From: Saposhnikovia divaricata
Lineage: Eukaryota; Streptophyta; Magnoliopsida; Apiales; Apiaceae
Direction: 5' to 3'
Assembly (NCBI GenBank): GCA_036435485.1
Contig: CM071597.1
Location: 53,427,881 to 53,491,880, forward strand
DNA length: 64,000 nt
This document shows, in pieces, positions 22,613-33,700 of this stretch; within the stretch, counting starts at the first letter, position 1, and each line of letters starts with the position of its first letter. Both the position numbers and the translations under genes were made by a program. The notes beneath the pieces are model-generated. The model was not told the origin of the DNA, did not search any database, and saw only the letters and a list, made by a program, of their open reading frames with translations.

Positions 22613-24686
22613 TCAATTTACCATCATGTGCTCAAATCCTCCACCTCCTTGCAGGGTGACACGAGGGCCTTGAACGTTGATAAGCAGCTGCTGTAACCAC
22701 CTCCTCGTGGTCGGATCTTCCTGAAAACAAATATCAGGAATAAGTCTTAGGGGTTATCAAACTCTAGGATGGGACAAATACATCAAGCAGCAACCCAAAA
22801 TCTCCGGGGAGGGCTTTATCATTTGCACAACTATTATCAGTGGCTCTCAAAAGACATGATTACATACATGTATGGCAAAAAATGACATTGTTCCAAAGTT
22901 CTCAAAACATGCAAATATTTGACTCAGCATCACCACATGACAGCCAACGTCAACTACAACTATATATATACTAGTCTAATAGATAAGTATTTTTCGGATC
23001 GGGGTTCCAGTCGGGGTCATTTGCAGCATGTCATGTCTGAAAAAAAAATTACATTCTAGAACTTTCAATTTATCACTGTAATTTTTCTCTAATATATTTG
23101 GACCCCGTCGTTACTTGAATTCCATTGACAGTTGCAGCTTATATAAAGTACTTACCCGCAGGCAGCTGCTAAATGTAGTATCTCTAAGCATATCTGGCAG
23201 GCAACTTCTCAAAGCATCACAAGCTCTGCACAATATATATGATTAGAACATCTGTCAATTGTGAATGTTGCAAACTTAAGGCACTACGAAAAGTTCAATG
23301 CAAGCATAGAAGGTGGATAGTATGTAATTTACCTGGGATTATCCGATAATCGCAAGTAGCAGCGAATAATATGCTTCAGCAGCCGCGATGATGGTTGTTC
23401 TGCGAGAGCAGCAACCATGTTTGCCAGGACTCGACCCACAGCAAAAAATCGCTCCGCTGTTGTACAGATATAATCCAAGCCAACATCATCCAGTAAGATC
23501 TTTTGGACTATAAATGTGGCAACCTGACATTGACATACATCTATCAGATATCTATACCAAGCCAAGCTAAGGTACCAAACACTACCTTCATGGAAATTAT
23601 AATATGCACAAACCAATTTGAGGAATAGAAAGGAAAGAAAAAAGAAACAGATTTAAAAATTCAGGAAACACTCAACTGTTTTAGATAATTCGCTCCCCAT
23701 CTCCATGGTACGCAAGCACAGAGGGATAATTTCAGTTGATAACAGGAAACTTATAACCTCCGTATCATCAACCTTAATAAGATGTTTATGATTCAAGTTA
23801 GACAAAGAGTGTGTGTGCGGGTGTGTTGTGTGCGTGTAAAGAAGGATATATTACCTTGACTAGAGCACCAATTACCCCCAAGCTAGTAAGCCTTAGGTAT
23901 TCGAAAGGCCTTGATTTACTGGTAGTATTGAGAAAAGGATACAGATACAGAGGAATATGAGCTGCAAGTGAGTAAATGCTTGTTAGTCCTCCACAAACTT
24001 GAAAACACTATTAAGCTAATTATGTAATGAATTGAACATAGCCTGATAGAAACATAAAGACTCTACATATCATCCATTTGCTGTTGAAAAATTATTTAAT
24101 TTTGCACAACAAGCAACAATCCGCAAAAATTTAGGTACACAAACAGTACTGCATTAGCACAAGCAGAGAAAAAATATTATATATATTAGAAATTATTATG
24201 ATTATAGTTTTTATCTTTTTCAATTCCACAATTGATTTTCCATTTTCTTTTGTCTCTTTGTTTTCTAAAATAATCTTCTGACTTTAAGCAATGAACAGAT
24301 TGACACTGATCTGGTCACTACTGTGTATAATAAGATTTCGAGAATTCAGTTCCTAACCTACTAATATATATACACATTCTATAGTAAGCTAATATGATCA
24401 GGCAAATAGCTATAGATAGTTTGACCACTGTTGAAGAAAACATCGAGAGATTTATAGTTTATATATAGCATTAACATATACAATTTGCCTCCCTTATTTT
24501 TTACACATTCATAAGATTTCAACTTATGTTACAAATTATAAATGAATTAAAAGAATTTTAAATTTATAGGGTATAATCGAATTAGAAAATCGTAAGAAAA
24601 TACGGAGTCTGCGATAACAGGTAGCGACTAATGTTACTGAACGATAATTTATATCTAATGGAATCAGCTAGAACAATATATATATA

Positions 24687-24741
<55 letters not shown>

Positions 24742-27123
24742 ATTAAGGAACAACATTCTTGTGTCCGGGTGAGAGGCAACACACTGCAAAAACAACGCAA
24801 ATAATCAACTGGTGTAGAACCGTAGATGAATCTATAAATTATAATATGGTTAAAGTGCATTTTATCAAGGCATATGTTAAAACTTCAATGCAAATTCATA
24901 TAGCACTTGCTGAATGTTTTGCTATAAATTCGTTATGAAAAGAAAAAGAAAAATACCTGGAGAAGAGCAAGTGCATTGCAGACTCTGTTTGATTGTACTG
25001 GCGTCAAATTCGGTGGTGACAAGACAGGGTAGATTGAAACAATTTCCTGCAATTACATGTATAGTATTCCAAGTTATAAGGGTACATTAAGAGTATTGTA
25101 TACACACAATTCCAAATTATGGATCTTTGTTCATGAAACTAATTTTACTCAGGTGCCTAATAATTTCAATTATTACAGTGTGACGGAAAAAATGGAAAAA
25201 ATAGAGTGAATTATCACAACATAATTCTTATAAATTACATGAAGCATACCTGTAAAAGGGCAGCAATTGTACCAAAGGAATTCCACAATAATGGAGCCAA
25301 ATCTTGAAATAATTCTCTTTTCTAAAAATGAAACAAAGACAAAACAAGTCGATTAGGCATACCTGAATGAGTGCAGCAATAGTACCAAAAGAATTCCACA
25401 CGAAAGGAGCCAAATCTTGAAATAATTCCTTGTTCTATAAAATAAGACCAAAGGTAGCACAAGTTTACAATCATACTGCTTAAATTGGGAAGTTACGGGA
25501 AGATACAATATATGGATTTTTTTTATAAATGATATCAAACAATTAAAAACATGCAACCTTATATCGAATTTTAAATATTTCATCAGGAAAAAAACCAACA
25601 CTAAAAGACATATCAACTTCGGCGTAACTTATTGCATTAACCATTACATTTACCCCCACGTGCAAAGTAGTTGTACAGACATCAAACTTTATATAGGTAA
25701 GATTTTGTAAAAATTTACCTAAAGAAGGCATGTTAAATTCGTTACACGATTTCAAGCTCTTGAAATTCCAAATTCTTTAATAAAACTAAAATCCACGGAC
25801 CATCACAAAAGATCCACAGACCCTAAAAGGCAACAATTTCCTTAATAAGTTGTTGTACTTCAAAATCTTTTATGGAAGCCCTTTACCAACTCAAGCTATA
25901 TTCTAGCTCCTAAACTTTAGATCTGCAGCAATAATAATGGTTAATATTGGACCAAGAGGTCCATATATTTCCGCGACACTTGTTTACCCCTGAGAGAGAG
26001 AGAAGCAGAAAGGCCCATCACCAAGTAATGACATTCTGAAGACCATGGACTAATTCCTTCAAAAGTTTCCACTGGGAAGGGGAGGTCGTCGAACTCACTC
26101 CAACACTGGCTAAAAAAAGTGCCTTTAGCACTAGGCTAAGAAAAGACTGATGATTTTACAGACAGTATATCTCGATGAACCAGCTTGGAAAGTTGAACAT
26201 TGCGGAAATAAACATCCCACACTGGGGAAACCATCATAATATTCTTTACTAAAACTCAAGATTGGTAGACAAAATAGTAAAGAATCCAAACATGCCAAGA
26301 GGGTACCTAGGCGCCCATCCAAATGGAGGCAGTATCTGGTTAGATACAAAGTAACAACTAGGTAGGGTTTTCCAAATCGCTCAAAACAAAAAAGAGAATC
26401 AAACATTAAAAAATCTTTTGCATTTCTTTCCCGCATTAATGCTATCTCACACAGTTCGCTGTAAGTTCCCAAGACATGGTACCCGGTGGTTCGGTTCGGT
26501 TCTTCGGTTCCGGTTCGGTTCTGCTCACCCCTAACCCGCCACCCGGTATCTAACAGAAGACTCTAGCTTTAGTGGATCACAAAAAATATCAATATTCAAC
26601 ACTAAGATACAGATTGTTCACACAATGAGCAGAAAGTCGATATCATGGCTTCCAAGAAATATCCACAAAAATTTAATCTTGATTAAAACCCTCAAAGAAT
26701 AATAGATTTCTCTGCAAACAAAAAGCATCTTTCTCAACACAAACAAGCATTCACAAAGCAAAAAAAAAAACAATTAAAATCATGTATGAATCTTTAATAG
26801 TATCTTCATATAAATAAAATCAAAAAGTTGAAAAAGAAATAAAAGAATAAAACCCAGAAACATAAATTCATTCACAACAAATTGGTATCTTTTAAAACAC
26901 AAATAATAGCATAGAATTTAAAAAAAAAAAAAAAAAAAACAACAACAACAACATGTGTTTGTAAAACAACCTTAGAGAGTTCAAGAAGAGCGTTCTCTCT
27001 GACATCGGGATTGCTGAGATCCAGCACAAGCTGCTCCGCCGATTGCATTTTCCGATCTTTGTTAACTGGAGCTCCGACCGCTGACGATGAAGAACCTGGC
27101 CCACCGAATGCACTTGCGTTCAT
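22613..27123 (-). CDS. CNOT9: CCR4-NOT complex subunit 9 (CNOT9/RCD1/Caf40 family), with a duplicated exon 2
   Basis: Minus-strand coding exons: 26971-27123, then 25363-25434 (2a) or 25250-25321 (2b), 24957-25046, 24741-24783, 23855-23961, 23677-23772, 23333-23523, 23156-23225 and 22613-22720. All borders are AG/GT and phases agree. With one exon 2 the protein is 309 aa, a normal length. It starts MNASAFGGPGSSSSAVGAP, a disordered N-terminus. The armadillo-like RCD1 core follows: QLVLDLSNPDVRENALLEL, EIVSIYPVLSPPNLTP, VCNALALLQCVASHPDTR, RPFEYLRLTSLGVIGALVK, SELSKTVATFIVQKILLDDV, RLLKHIIRCYLRLSDNPR and DPTTRRWLQQLL. CNOT9 docks on the CNOT1 scaffold and binds RNA regulators, linking mRNAs to deadenylation in the cytoplasm. 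Exons 2a and 2b are alternative copies of the same 24 codons, described separately. Intron 1 (1.5 kb) carries a hAT-end fragment. Confidence 0.93.
24676..24736. repeat. (AT)n microsatellite next to a CNOT9 splice donor
   Basis: About 60 bp of nearly pure AT dinucleotides, interrupted once by ATTAT. It starts within five bases of the 5' splice site of the intron after the 43-bp exon 24741-24783, and can fold on itself. Confidence 0.9.
25250..25321 (-). other. CNOT9 exon 2b (consensus-like copy)
   Basis: 72 bp, phase 0 at both ends, between TTTTTAG and GTATGC. It encodes KRELFQDLAPLLWNSF then GTIAALLQ, the form expected in plants and close to the animal protein. Only 41 bp separate it from exon 2a. 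Confidence 0.88.
25363..25434 (-). other. CNOT9 alternative exon 2a
   Basis: 72 bp, phase 0 at both ends, between TTTTATAG and GTATGCC. It encodes NKELFQDLAPFVWNSF then GTIAALIQ. About 83% identical to exon 2b in DNA (60 of 72); five of 24 residues differ, all conservatively. This copy is the more divergent from the family consensus, which prefers LL and LLQ. Confidence 0.8.
26484..26533. repeat. fragment of a hAT-type element end
   Basis: Repeated GGTTCGGTTC motifs lead to TGCTCACCCCTA, the same terminus as the hAT element at 986-1647. Only one end is present and there is no 8-bp duplication, so it is a truncated relic in CNOT9 intron 1. Confidence 0.5.
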
Positions 27124-27178
27124 CGACCTAGCCCAACCCAAACAAAACACACACTCCAGAAATGGTAGTGATATGCTG

Positions 27179-27186
27179 ATTTATAA
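27179..27186 (-). promoter_or_regulatory. TATA-like box of the CNOT9 gene
   Basis: TTATAAAT on the minus strand lies ~55 bp before the ATG. CG-containing motifs (AACGACAGCG) lie further upstream. The short distance implies a very short 5' UTR if this box is used; TATA-less starts are equally possible. Confidence 0.35.
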
Positions 27187-27363
27187 GAACGGTGCGAGCG
27201 AGTCTAGTACGCTGTCGTTTTGTCCTGTCAATTTTTTTCCTCTTCCTATCTCTAGCCTCTACTCGATACTTATCCAAAGGTCAGCACCTATATTAATTTA
27301 TTTTAATTTAATTTAATTTGAAATTTTTTTAATTCATCATCTAGTGTCTAGTGTCACGAATCG

Positions 27364-27960
27364 GGTAGTGGGCGTCAATTTTCGACCCGAAACATGATAC
27401 GAACCCAATCTGAGAAAATACGAATTTGGATCAATAGATATTCAATCGAAACTACCAGGTACAATTAGACACGAATCCCGAAAATGATCCGAAAATTAAT
27501 GAAACCTTTTTTTATAACCCTGCTTTTGAAATACTTTATGTCTAAAATAACTAAATTTAAGTACAATAAATTAACTTTCATGTGCAATGATAGAGACTCG
27601 CTAGTTGATTTATATTTATTTAATAGTAAAAACAATATTTTCTATATGGCATGCCCTTTTTTACACCTCACAAAGTGGGTACAATATATATTATACATTT
27701 GAATTGTAATTTTCATGTGCAATGAAAGAGAAATGAACTGTTTTTTCTTAAAATTTCTGCAAAAGCAATCATTCTCTATAAATCGGGACAGAAAGAGTAT
27801 ATAATATAAGAGTATATTTTCCATCACTATAAAAATGAGTTGAGGTGGTGAAACCCGAAACCCGACACGAACCTGGTAGGTACGGGTTAGGGTTTGAAAA
27901 AAATCAACCCGAAACAATCAGGTACAATCTGACCCGATATGAACCCGAAATTGCCACCAC
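27364..27960. mobile_element. degenerate hAT-like miniature element (tentative)
   Basis: The left part (GTAGTGGGCGTCAATTTTCG) and the inverted right part (GTGGTGGCAATTTCGGG) are imperfectly complementary. The sub-terminal zones are rich in CCCGA/TCGGG with repeated ACCNGGTACAAT. I found no target duplication. The element lies just upstream of the CNOT9 promoter. Confidence 0.35.
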
Positions 27961-28047
27961 ATTTACATTTTTATTATTCTTTGTATTTATTATTAATTTT
28001 CTGCTATACATAGTATAATTTAAACATTATATACATTTATGTGTATA

Positions 28048-28252
28048 TCTATACTATTATATAATAAGCAAACAGGGGTATAATTTGGTTGTTTGGTTCA
28101 ACTTGATTCAACCATCTAAATGAATAGTGACCGTTAGATATTTAGTAAATGTATACTATCATATAATAAGCAAACAGGGGTATAATTTGGTTGTTTGGTT
28201 CAACTTGGTTCAACCATCTAAATGAATAGTGACCGTTAAATATTTAGTAAAT
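28048..28252 (+). repeat. tandemly duplicated Helitron-like 5' end
   Basis: Two ~104-bp units, each beginning (TC)TATACTAT-ATATAATAAGC and continuing AAACAGGGGTATAATTTGG, are about 95% identical. TC at 28048 after an A fits a Helitron 5' end. A GGTTCGAATCCC motif follows at ~28320. Confidence 0.6.
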
Positions 28253-28485
28253 AGATAATAGCCGTTAGATCTAATAATAAGGAATATTCTATATTTAAAT
28301 CCCTCTTCTAAATATCAAAGGTTCGAATCCCGTCAACAACAAATTTACATTAAAATTTTATATTATTAGTTCTAATCCATACATATCATTTATTAAATAC
28401 TATTATTATTACTAATAATTTTATTAATTAATTATAAAGTTAAATTATATTCATAATAAATTATTATACTCTATATATATATTAA

Positions 28486-29522
28486 GGGTCTTGCTCAAAT
28501 GAGAACCCTCACTTATGGTGAGATATGAGATCTAATCCTATCCATATATTTTTTATATCTAAATTAAATCCTAGCCCCACAATTAATATTTAAAATTTTA
28601 TTTTTTTTATTATTCATTTAATTCAACATCATCTTCCACAATCATTTCTTCCATACTCCGGTCACCATTTCCGGTCACCATCTCCGGCGACAAATTCCGG
28701 CCAACCCAAAAAATCACCACCGGTAAACAGAAAATCACCACACTCTGCCACCTCCGCCCACCAAATTGTTCCACCACCAACAAAAATCACCACCGGTGTA
28801 CGAAAATCACCGCGACCAAACCACCACAAACCACCACCACCTCCGCCCATCACCAACAAATCACCACCGGAACCCAAAAATCACCACAAATAAAACCATA
28901 ACACAACAGAATCACCTCAAACGACTTCTTCCAAGTTCAAAAATCACAACCTTTTAACATCACTGATCCCCACCAATGGAGGCTGTGACCACCACAATCA
29001 CCAAACCACAATTATCTACACACCTTTAAATATGAATTTTCATCATCACGCCTCTTCTTTTAATTCACATAATTAAATTAAACAAACTAAAGTAAACTAA
29101 CTGATTAAAATATAGCAGGTTCGATTCTCCGGTACCGGTGACATCATCTCCACAAAAAGAGAATGCGAGAAATCACCACAAAAAGAGGATGTGGTCGGAG
29201 GCGGGTTGGGGCAGTGGCGGCGGGTGGTGGCAATTTCGTATTTGATGAATGGTGTGAACAGAGGTGAATGAGAGCTTTAATTTGGTGGTTAAATGTCGTG
29301 ATTTGGTCTTCAAATTCCGGCGAACTGGTGGCGTTAACAATGAGAAAGAGAGATAGTGATGGGGAGAGGGGAGAGACACAGGGACTGGGGGCGGTGTTTT
29401 GTGCGTGAGATAGAAGGGTGTTTAATTTGTGTGGTCAAGATTTAAAGTTGGTTAAAAATTGTGTGGCTAAGATTAGATCTTAGATCTCACAATAATAAGG
29501 GGTTCTCACCTGAGCAAAACCC
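28486..29522. mobile_element. Mutator-like non-autonomous element with long inverted ends, 1.04 kb
   Basis: The left end GGGTCTTGCTCA-ATGAGAACCC pairs with the inverted right end GGGTTTTGCTCA-GTGAGAACCC. Similarity extends ~50 bp inward to GATCTAATC. Ten identical bases, TATATATTAA, flank both sides (28476-28485 and 29523-29532), which fits a 9-10 bp Mutator-type target duplication. The interior has no ORF I trust. It carries repeated AAATCACCAC(CGG) motifs on the left half and GGTGGCGG-rich sequence on the right half. A captured gene piece cannot be excluded. Confidence 0.75.
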
Positions 29523-29690
29523 TATATATTAATAAATGTTCGTTGCTCTATGTATTGCGTGCGGATGTTGATACAAATCGCACTAAATCGTTGGTGGATT
29601 TGATAGGATATGAATTCTGTCTAATTGGGTCAGATTTTAATAAAATTCAAATCGTAATAAATTAGTGACAAATTTTTATTTGATTTGAGT

Positions 29691-29867
29691 AATGTTAGGT
29701 ATCTGAATTGGTACCCAAAAATTGTTCTCAAATGACGTGGCATTATGAAATTTTTTTATTGAAGTATTTGGTGTGAATGCATGGGGGTCCACATTATTAT
29801 AATCAATTAAATTCATACACTTGACATTTAGGAAAGTTTTTGCAACTAATTGGGGGTACCTAACATT
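29691..29867. mobile_element. MITE, copy 1
   Basis: Ends AATGTTAGGTATC and its inverted complement (TACCTAACATT on the right). 177 bp, non-coding. Same end type as the neighbour at 29906. Confidence 0.55.
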
Positions 29868-29905
29868 TTCCACTAATAAAAGTTGGGTGTGTTTTTGTAA
29901 ATAAT

Positions 29906-30086
29906 AATGCTAGGTACCCCAAATTTTTTCAAAAATTACACGTGTCACTATCTAATTGGTTATAACTATAATGGACCCGCCAGGGTCATATCAATCTCAC
30001 CAATTAAAATCTTACATACAGCCAACTCATCCATGCCACATCATTTGGGAGCATTTTTTGGATACCAATTTGGGATACCTACCTTT
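29906..30086. mobile_element. MITE, copy 2
   Basis: Ends AATGCTAGGTACCCC and inverted AAAGGTAGGTATCCC, followed inward by AAATT on both sides. 181 bp. It lies 38 bp from copy 1 and probably belongs to the same family; no clear target duplication. Confidence 0.5.
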
Positions 30087-30300
30087 TATCAAATCCATGT
30101 TGTAGTAAATTATTAACAAATATATATTTGAATTATGTATTTGTGTTGATAGAATTCAAAATATATCAATAATTGAGATTGGGTTGATGATGTAAATAGA
30201 ATCCAATTCGCAAGAAATCCTTTATATATATTATAGGCCAACAAGGCCTTTCAAGCCAATTTAGTAATTTACTAATTTGCCCTACCATCATATAAATATT

Positions 30301-30388
30301 AAAAAAAAAAAGATGTTTATAATGAGAATTGAACCCATGACCTTTATGTAAAGAATGGATTATTTTCACATCTCCAACCACTACACCA
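30301..30388 (-). ncRNA. tRNA-like Pol III promoter unit (SINE or tRNA relic)
   Basis: On the minus strand TGGTGTAGTGG (30388-30378) fits the A-box consensus TRGYNNANNNG. GTTCAATTC (30334-30326) fits the B-box GWTCRANNC, 43 nt later. An 11-base T run (30311-30301), a Pol III terminator, follows 14 nt after the B box. No cloverleaf folds by eye, so a SINE head or tRNA-derived relic is more likely than a tRNA gene. Confidence 0.45.
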
Positions 30389-30399
30389 AAGAAACTTTT

Positions 30400-31860
30400 A
30401 GAACCTTTTTATAACTCATTAAATACATACTCCAAGAACTCATTTGTTATGATGTCCAATATTTCTATTAATTCATATATTTTATAGTCAAAATCGAGCC
30501 AAATTGTTCATTGGACTAATCGGAGTTTTAGCGAGCAAAGTTCAAGTTTTAAATTACTCGATTCTTGAGGTTCGCGAGACTAATCGAACTTTTAATATTT
30601 AAAATTTTTAAATATTATAAATATCTTTCAATGTAAATATTCAATATTTTATAATGTTCATATATTTTATCAAGTTATACCCGTATCGAACATTAGTCGA
30701 ACCGTTTATATTCAAATTTTTTTCACAATAGGTTTTATGAGTCAAGTTTCGAGGTTAAAATTAAAGGACCAATTGAACTTGAGCTCGAGTTCAAGCTCGA
30801 CGGAACTTTTTAGCCGAGTTTGAGCTCGAGTGCGGCAATGTTCGACTTGACTCGATTACACCCCACTCTCATTGCTATTGGACAAAATATTTTGATAGAC
30901 TAGAAAAAAGTAATTTAAGAAAAACAAAACAAAAATTATTACAGATGAGATTTGAAATTCATATTATATATTAGATAAACATTTAGATAAAACACATAGT
31001 TGGGTCAAAAATATTTATTAAAAAATAGATTATAGATATTCTTTTAAAAATAATATATTTAAAATGTCTAACTGTATTACTGAAATATGATACTTAGTAG
31101 ATAATATATAACAATATACATGAATACAAACCAAAATTTTAGCTAATTTTAATATAAATTACAATAATATTAAATCACTATCACATGACCACTTCCACGC
31201 CACCACGACCACGACATGTACCACTACCAAAATTACCATAATTTTATCTGTAACAACATGAACACCACCACTTACACCACCAAAATCACCAATACCAAAG
31301 CAAAATTACTAGGAATTCAACTAAAGTTACCAAAACTTAAACGTAAATCACTAAAAAATTTTAACGCAAATTACAAGAATATTCCAGATTTAGAATTGTG
31401 AAAATATTCGAAGCTGTTGGTAATGGTGTTGACGGTAGTAAATTGAGTAAAAATGTCATCGATCGACGTTACTAACTTAGATCTATTGAGAGAAGGATGA
31501 ATGAATTAGTGGAGGTGTGGTCGGGAATGTGAGTGTAATTCATGACAAACATGTTCATCAGTTACTTTCGAAGTGGTGGTGGATTTTGTGACAACAAAAT
31601 ATCACAGAGTGATGATGGTATACATACACACTCACTCTCTCTCACCCATTCACACACATTACACATATGTATGTATATATCATGAACGATGATGACAAAT
31701 GGAATGAGGTGATGATAACTGTAGTGTAAAGGAAGTGATGGTATCTAAGGTCACCAAAAATGGAAGGGGCATAGGAGTGGATGTTGGTGGAGGTTGAGAT
31801 GTAAATTAGATTTGAATGTGTGGTTATGATTAGTTTTTTATTCTCATATCTATAAAAATC
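30400..31860. other. AT-rich repeat mosaic, no gene
   Basis: Around 30490-30870 there are many GAGCTCGAG/TCGAGC motifs ending in GATTACACCCC, like a hAT-type miniature element end. Around 31180-31430 ACCAC repeats occur. Short open frames there are low-complexity and unsupported. Confidence 0.35.
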
Positions 31861-32130
31861 TTATTTAGCACTTATCTATATATAAACACGTGAGTCTACT
31901 GACTCGTGATTAGATTTTTAATTACGTAGTGTTTAATCATTCCAAGTTATGTTTTTTAAATTGTTAGATGTGATTGTATTGTTATAATCGTATATGAACT
32001 TTAAGTAAGAAATTCGAGTTATTACTAATATTCATAAAAAATACCACACTAATGATGTATAGTGTTTCAAAAATTAGAAATCGTCTATTTAAAACAATTA
32101 AAACAACAACATTTTATGAATTTAAATGGT

Positions 32131-32160
32131 GCCCGTGCTTTGCACGGGCTTTCATGCTAG
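32131..32160 (+). mobile_element. Helitron 3' end
   Basis: A perfect 8-bp stem (GCCCGTGC-TTT-GCACGGGC, 32131-32149) is followed 11 nt later by CTAG and then a host T. This is the standard Helitron 3' terminus. Its 5' partner could be 28048, giving a 4.1-kb element with nested insertions, or TCTATATATAAACACG at 31875, giving a 286-bp element. Confidence 0.7.
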
Positions 32161-32290
32161 TTATTGTTGGATTTGATACGATGCAGTTTTTGTTTACTTA
32201 AACATATGCGTTAATAAAATTCAAATGTTATTAAATTATTGATTGTTGTTTAATTTTTGGTTATGTTGATAGAAATCAAATCTATATTTA

Positions 32291-33209
32291 TCTATACTAT
32301 TATATAAAAGTCGAAACATTAAAAGTTTGGTCGATCGATACGGTACCTGTTGAATTTAATTATTTATCCTTACTTAATGGTACTTATTTTACTTAATTAT
32401 CCTTACTTAATTATAGTTACTAATAACTAATAAATTTTCTTTGTCAGGTAAAAAATGTTACCATTTATATTTTTCAATAACTAATCAATTTCCTTTTTCA
32501 CGTAAAATACATTATTTTTTATATTTTAATTAATTAAAATTTTTCCTTTTTCTAAAAACACAAGGAGCAATTCTATTTAATAAAATAAAATATTATAATT
32601 ATAATTACTAACAATTAACCAATTACATATTTTAGCTAAAATACGCTACCTTTTATATTTTTTTCCAATAAAATCTATTCGGGTAGTTTTATTTAAGTAA
32701 AATATTTCCTTTTTCAGGTAAACAATGTTACCTTTTCTATTTTTCATTAACTAATCAATTCCTTTTTTCACATAAAATGCAGTATCTTTTATATTTCATC
32801 TAACTAAAATAAAACATGTTACCTTTTCTATTTTTCAATAACTAACCAATTTTCGTTTTCACGTAAAATACTTTATCTTTTATATTTTAACTAACTAAAG
32901 TTTTTCCTTTTCTAAAAATACCATGACCAATTCTATTTAATAAAATAAAATATTATAATTATAATTACTAATAATTAATCAATTACCTTTTTAGCTAAAA
33001 TACGTTAATTTTTCTAGTTTTTCCCCCAATGAAACCTATTAGGGTAACTTTATTTAAGTAAAATGTTTCCTTTTTCGAGTAAAACATGTTACATTTTCAT
33101 TTAAAATTATAAGCCTACAAGATTAATGACTTAAAATTTTTAATTCAAATAAAAAGTATGTTTTCATTATATTAAAGAACATCCGTGCATCGCACAGATT
33201 TTAAGCTAG
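32291..33209 (+). mobile_element. non-autonomous Helitron, 0.92 kb
   Basis: Starts TCTATACTATTATATAAAAG and ends with a CCGTGC-AT-CGCACAG imperfect hairpin, TTTTAAG and CTAG before a T. The inside contains a ~375-bp tandem duplication (about 32440-32740 versus 32815-33100), recognisable by TTTTCACGTAAAATAC and AGCTAAAATACG in each unit. No coding capacity. Confidence 0.65.
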
Positions 33210-33700
33210 TTTTTCTTAAACTCTGAAATATAGATTGTTTCAAAAAATTTGAGAAATGAATGTCTATAATATTATATAATTAGTAAACACAAATTTGTAC
33301 AAATTAAATATATGTAGATATTAAAATATGTTATTTACATATTTTTTGTGATTAATATCGATTTCTATCATGTTTTTTTTTTAGCCGACACCCGTTGTTA
33401 TAAATGTATATATTATTCTTTATGTTCGAAAATTTATATAGATAAAAAAAACTAATCGTGTACAATTTTAAAAATTTAAGTACTAACAAAAAAATACAAA
33501 AATGATTGTTTAGCAATTTTATTACTTCAATATTATCTTAAATAACTATTATATCTATAATCATTATTTGTTTTCCTTTAAACTCGAATGTTAACTATTT
33601 TCTTATATTATATAACGTAAATAGTAAGTTCTAACAATTAACACCGATCATTGAATATTTTTCTCTTCTCTAAGGAGCAGTTTCTCGTGAAAATTTTATA
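33210..33700. other. AT-rich non-coding stretch
   Basis: No gene. It contains GCCGACACCCGTTGT near 33384, which also occurs twice in the Helitron at 57805-59093 (near 57994 and 58230), so this is probably a decayed Helitron-derived sequence. Confidence 0.4.

Noticed and set aside
26131..26472. A 113-codon minus-strand frame in CNOT9 intron 1
   Set aside because: Lies wholly in an intron of a well-supported gene and has no recognisable domain.
26464..26552. ACCCGGT direct repeats around the hAT-end relic as a target duplication
   Set aside because: They do not sit next to the terminus CCCCTA and are only 7 bp, so they do not define an insertion.
26872..27150. A 92-codon frame reading from CNOT9 exon 1 into its intron
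   Set aside because: Its tail is translation of the intron and an AAC repeat. The exon ends at the GT donor at 26970.
28662..28957. Gly/Trp-rich and His/Pro-rich frames inside the Mutator-like element
   Set aside because: Produced by CACCAC repeats; complementary low-complexity translations on both strands.
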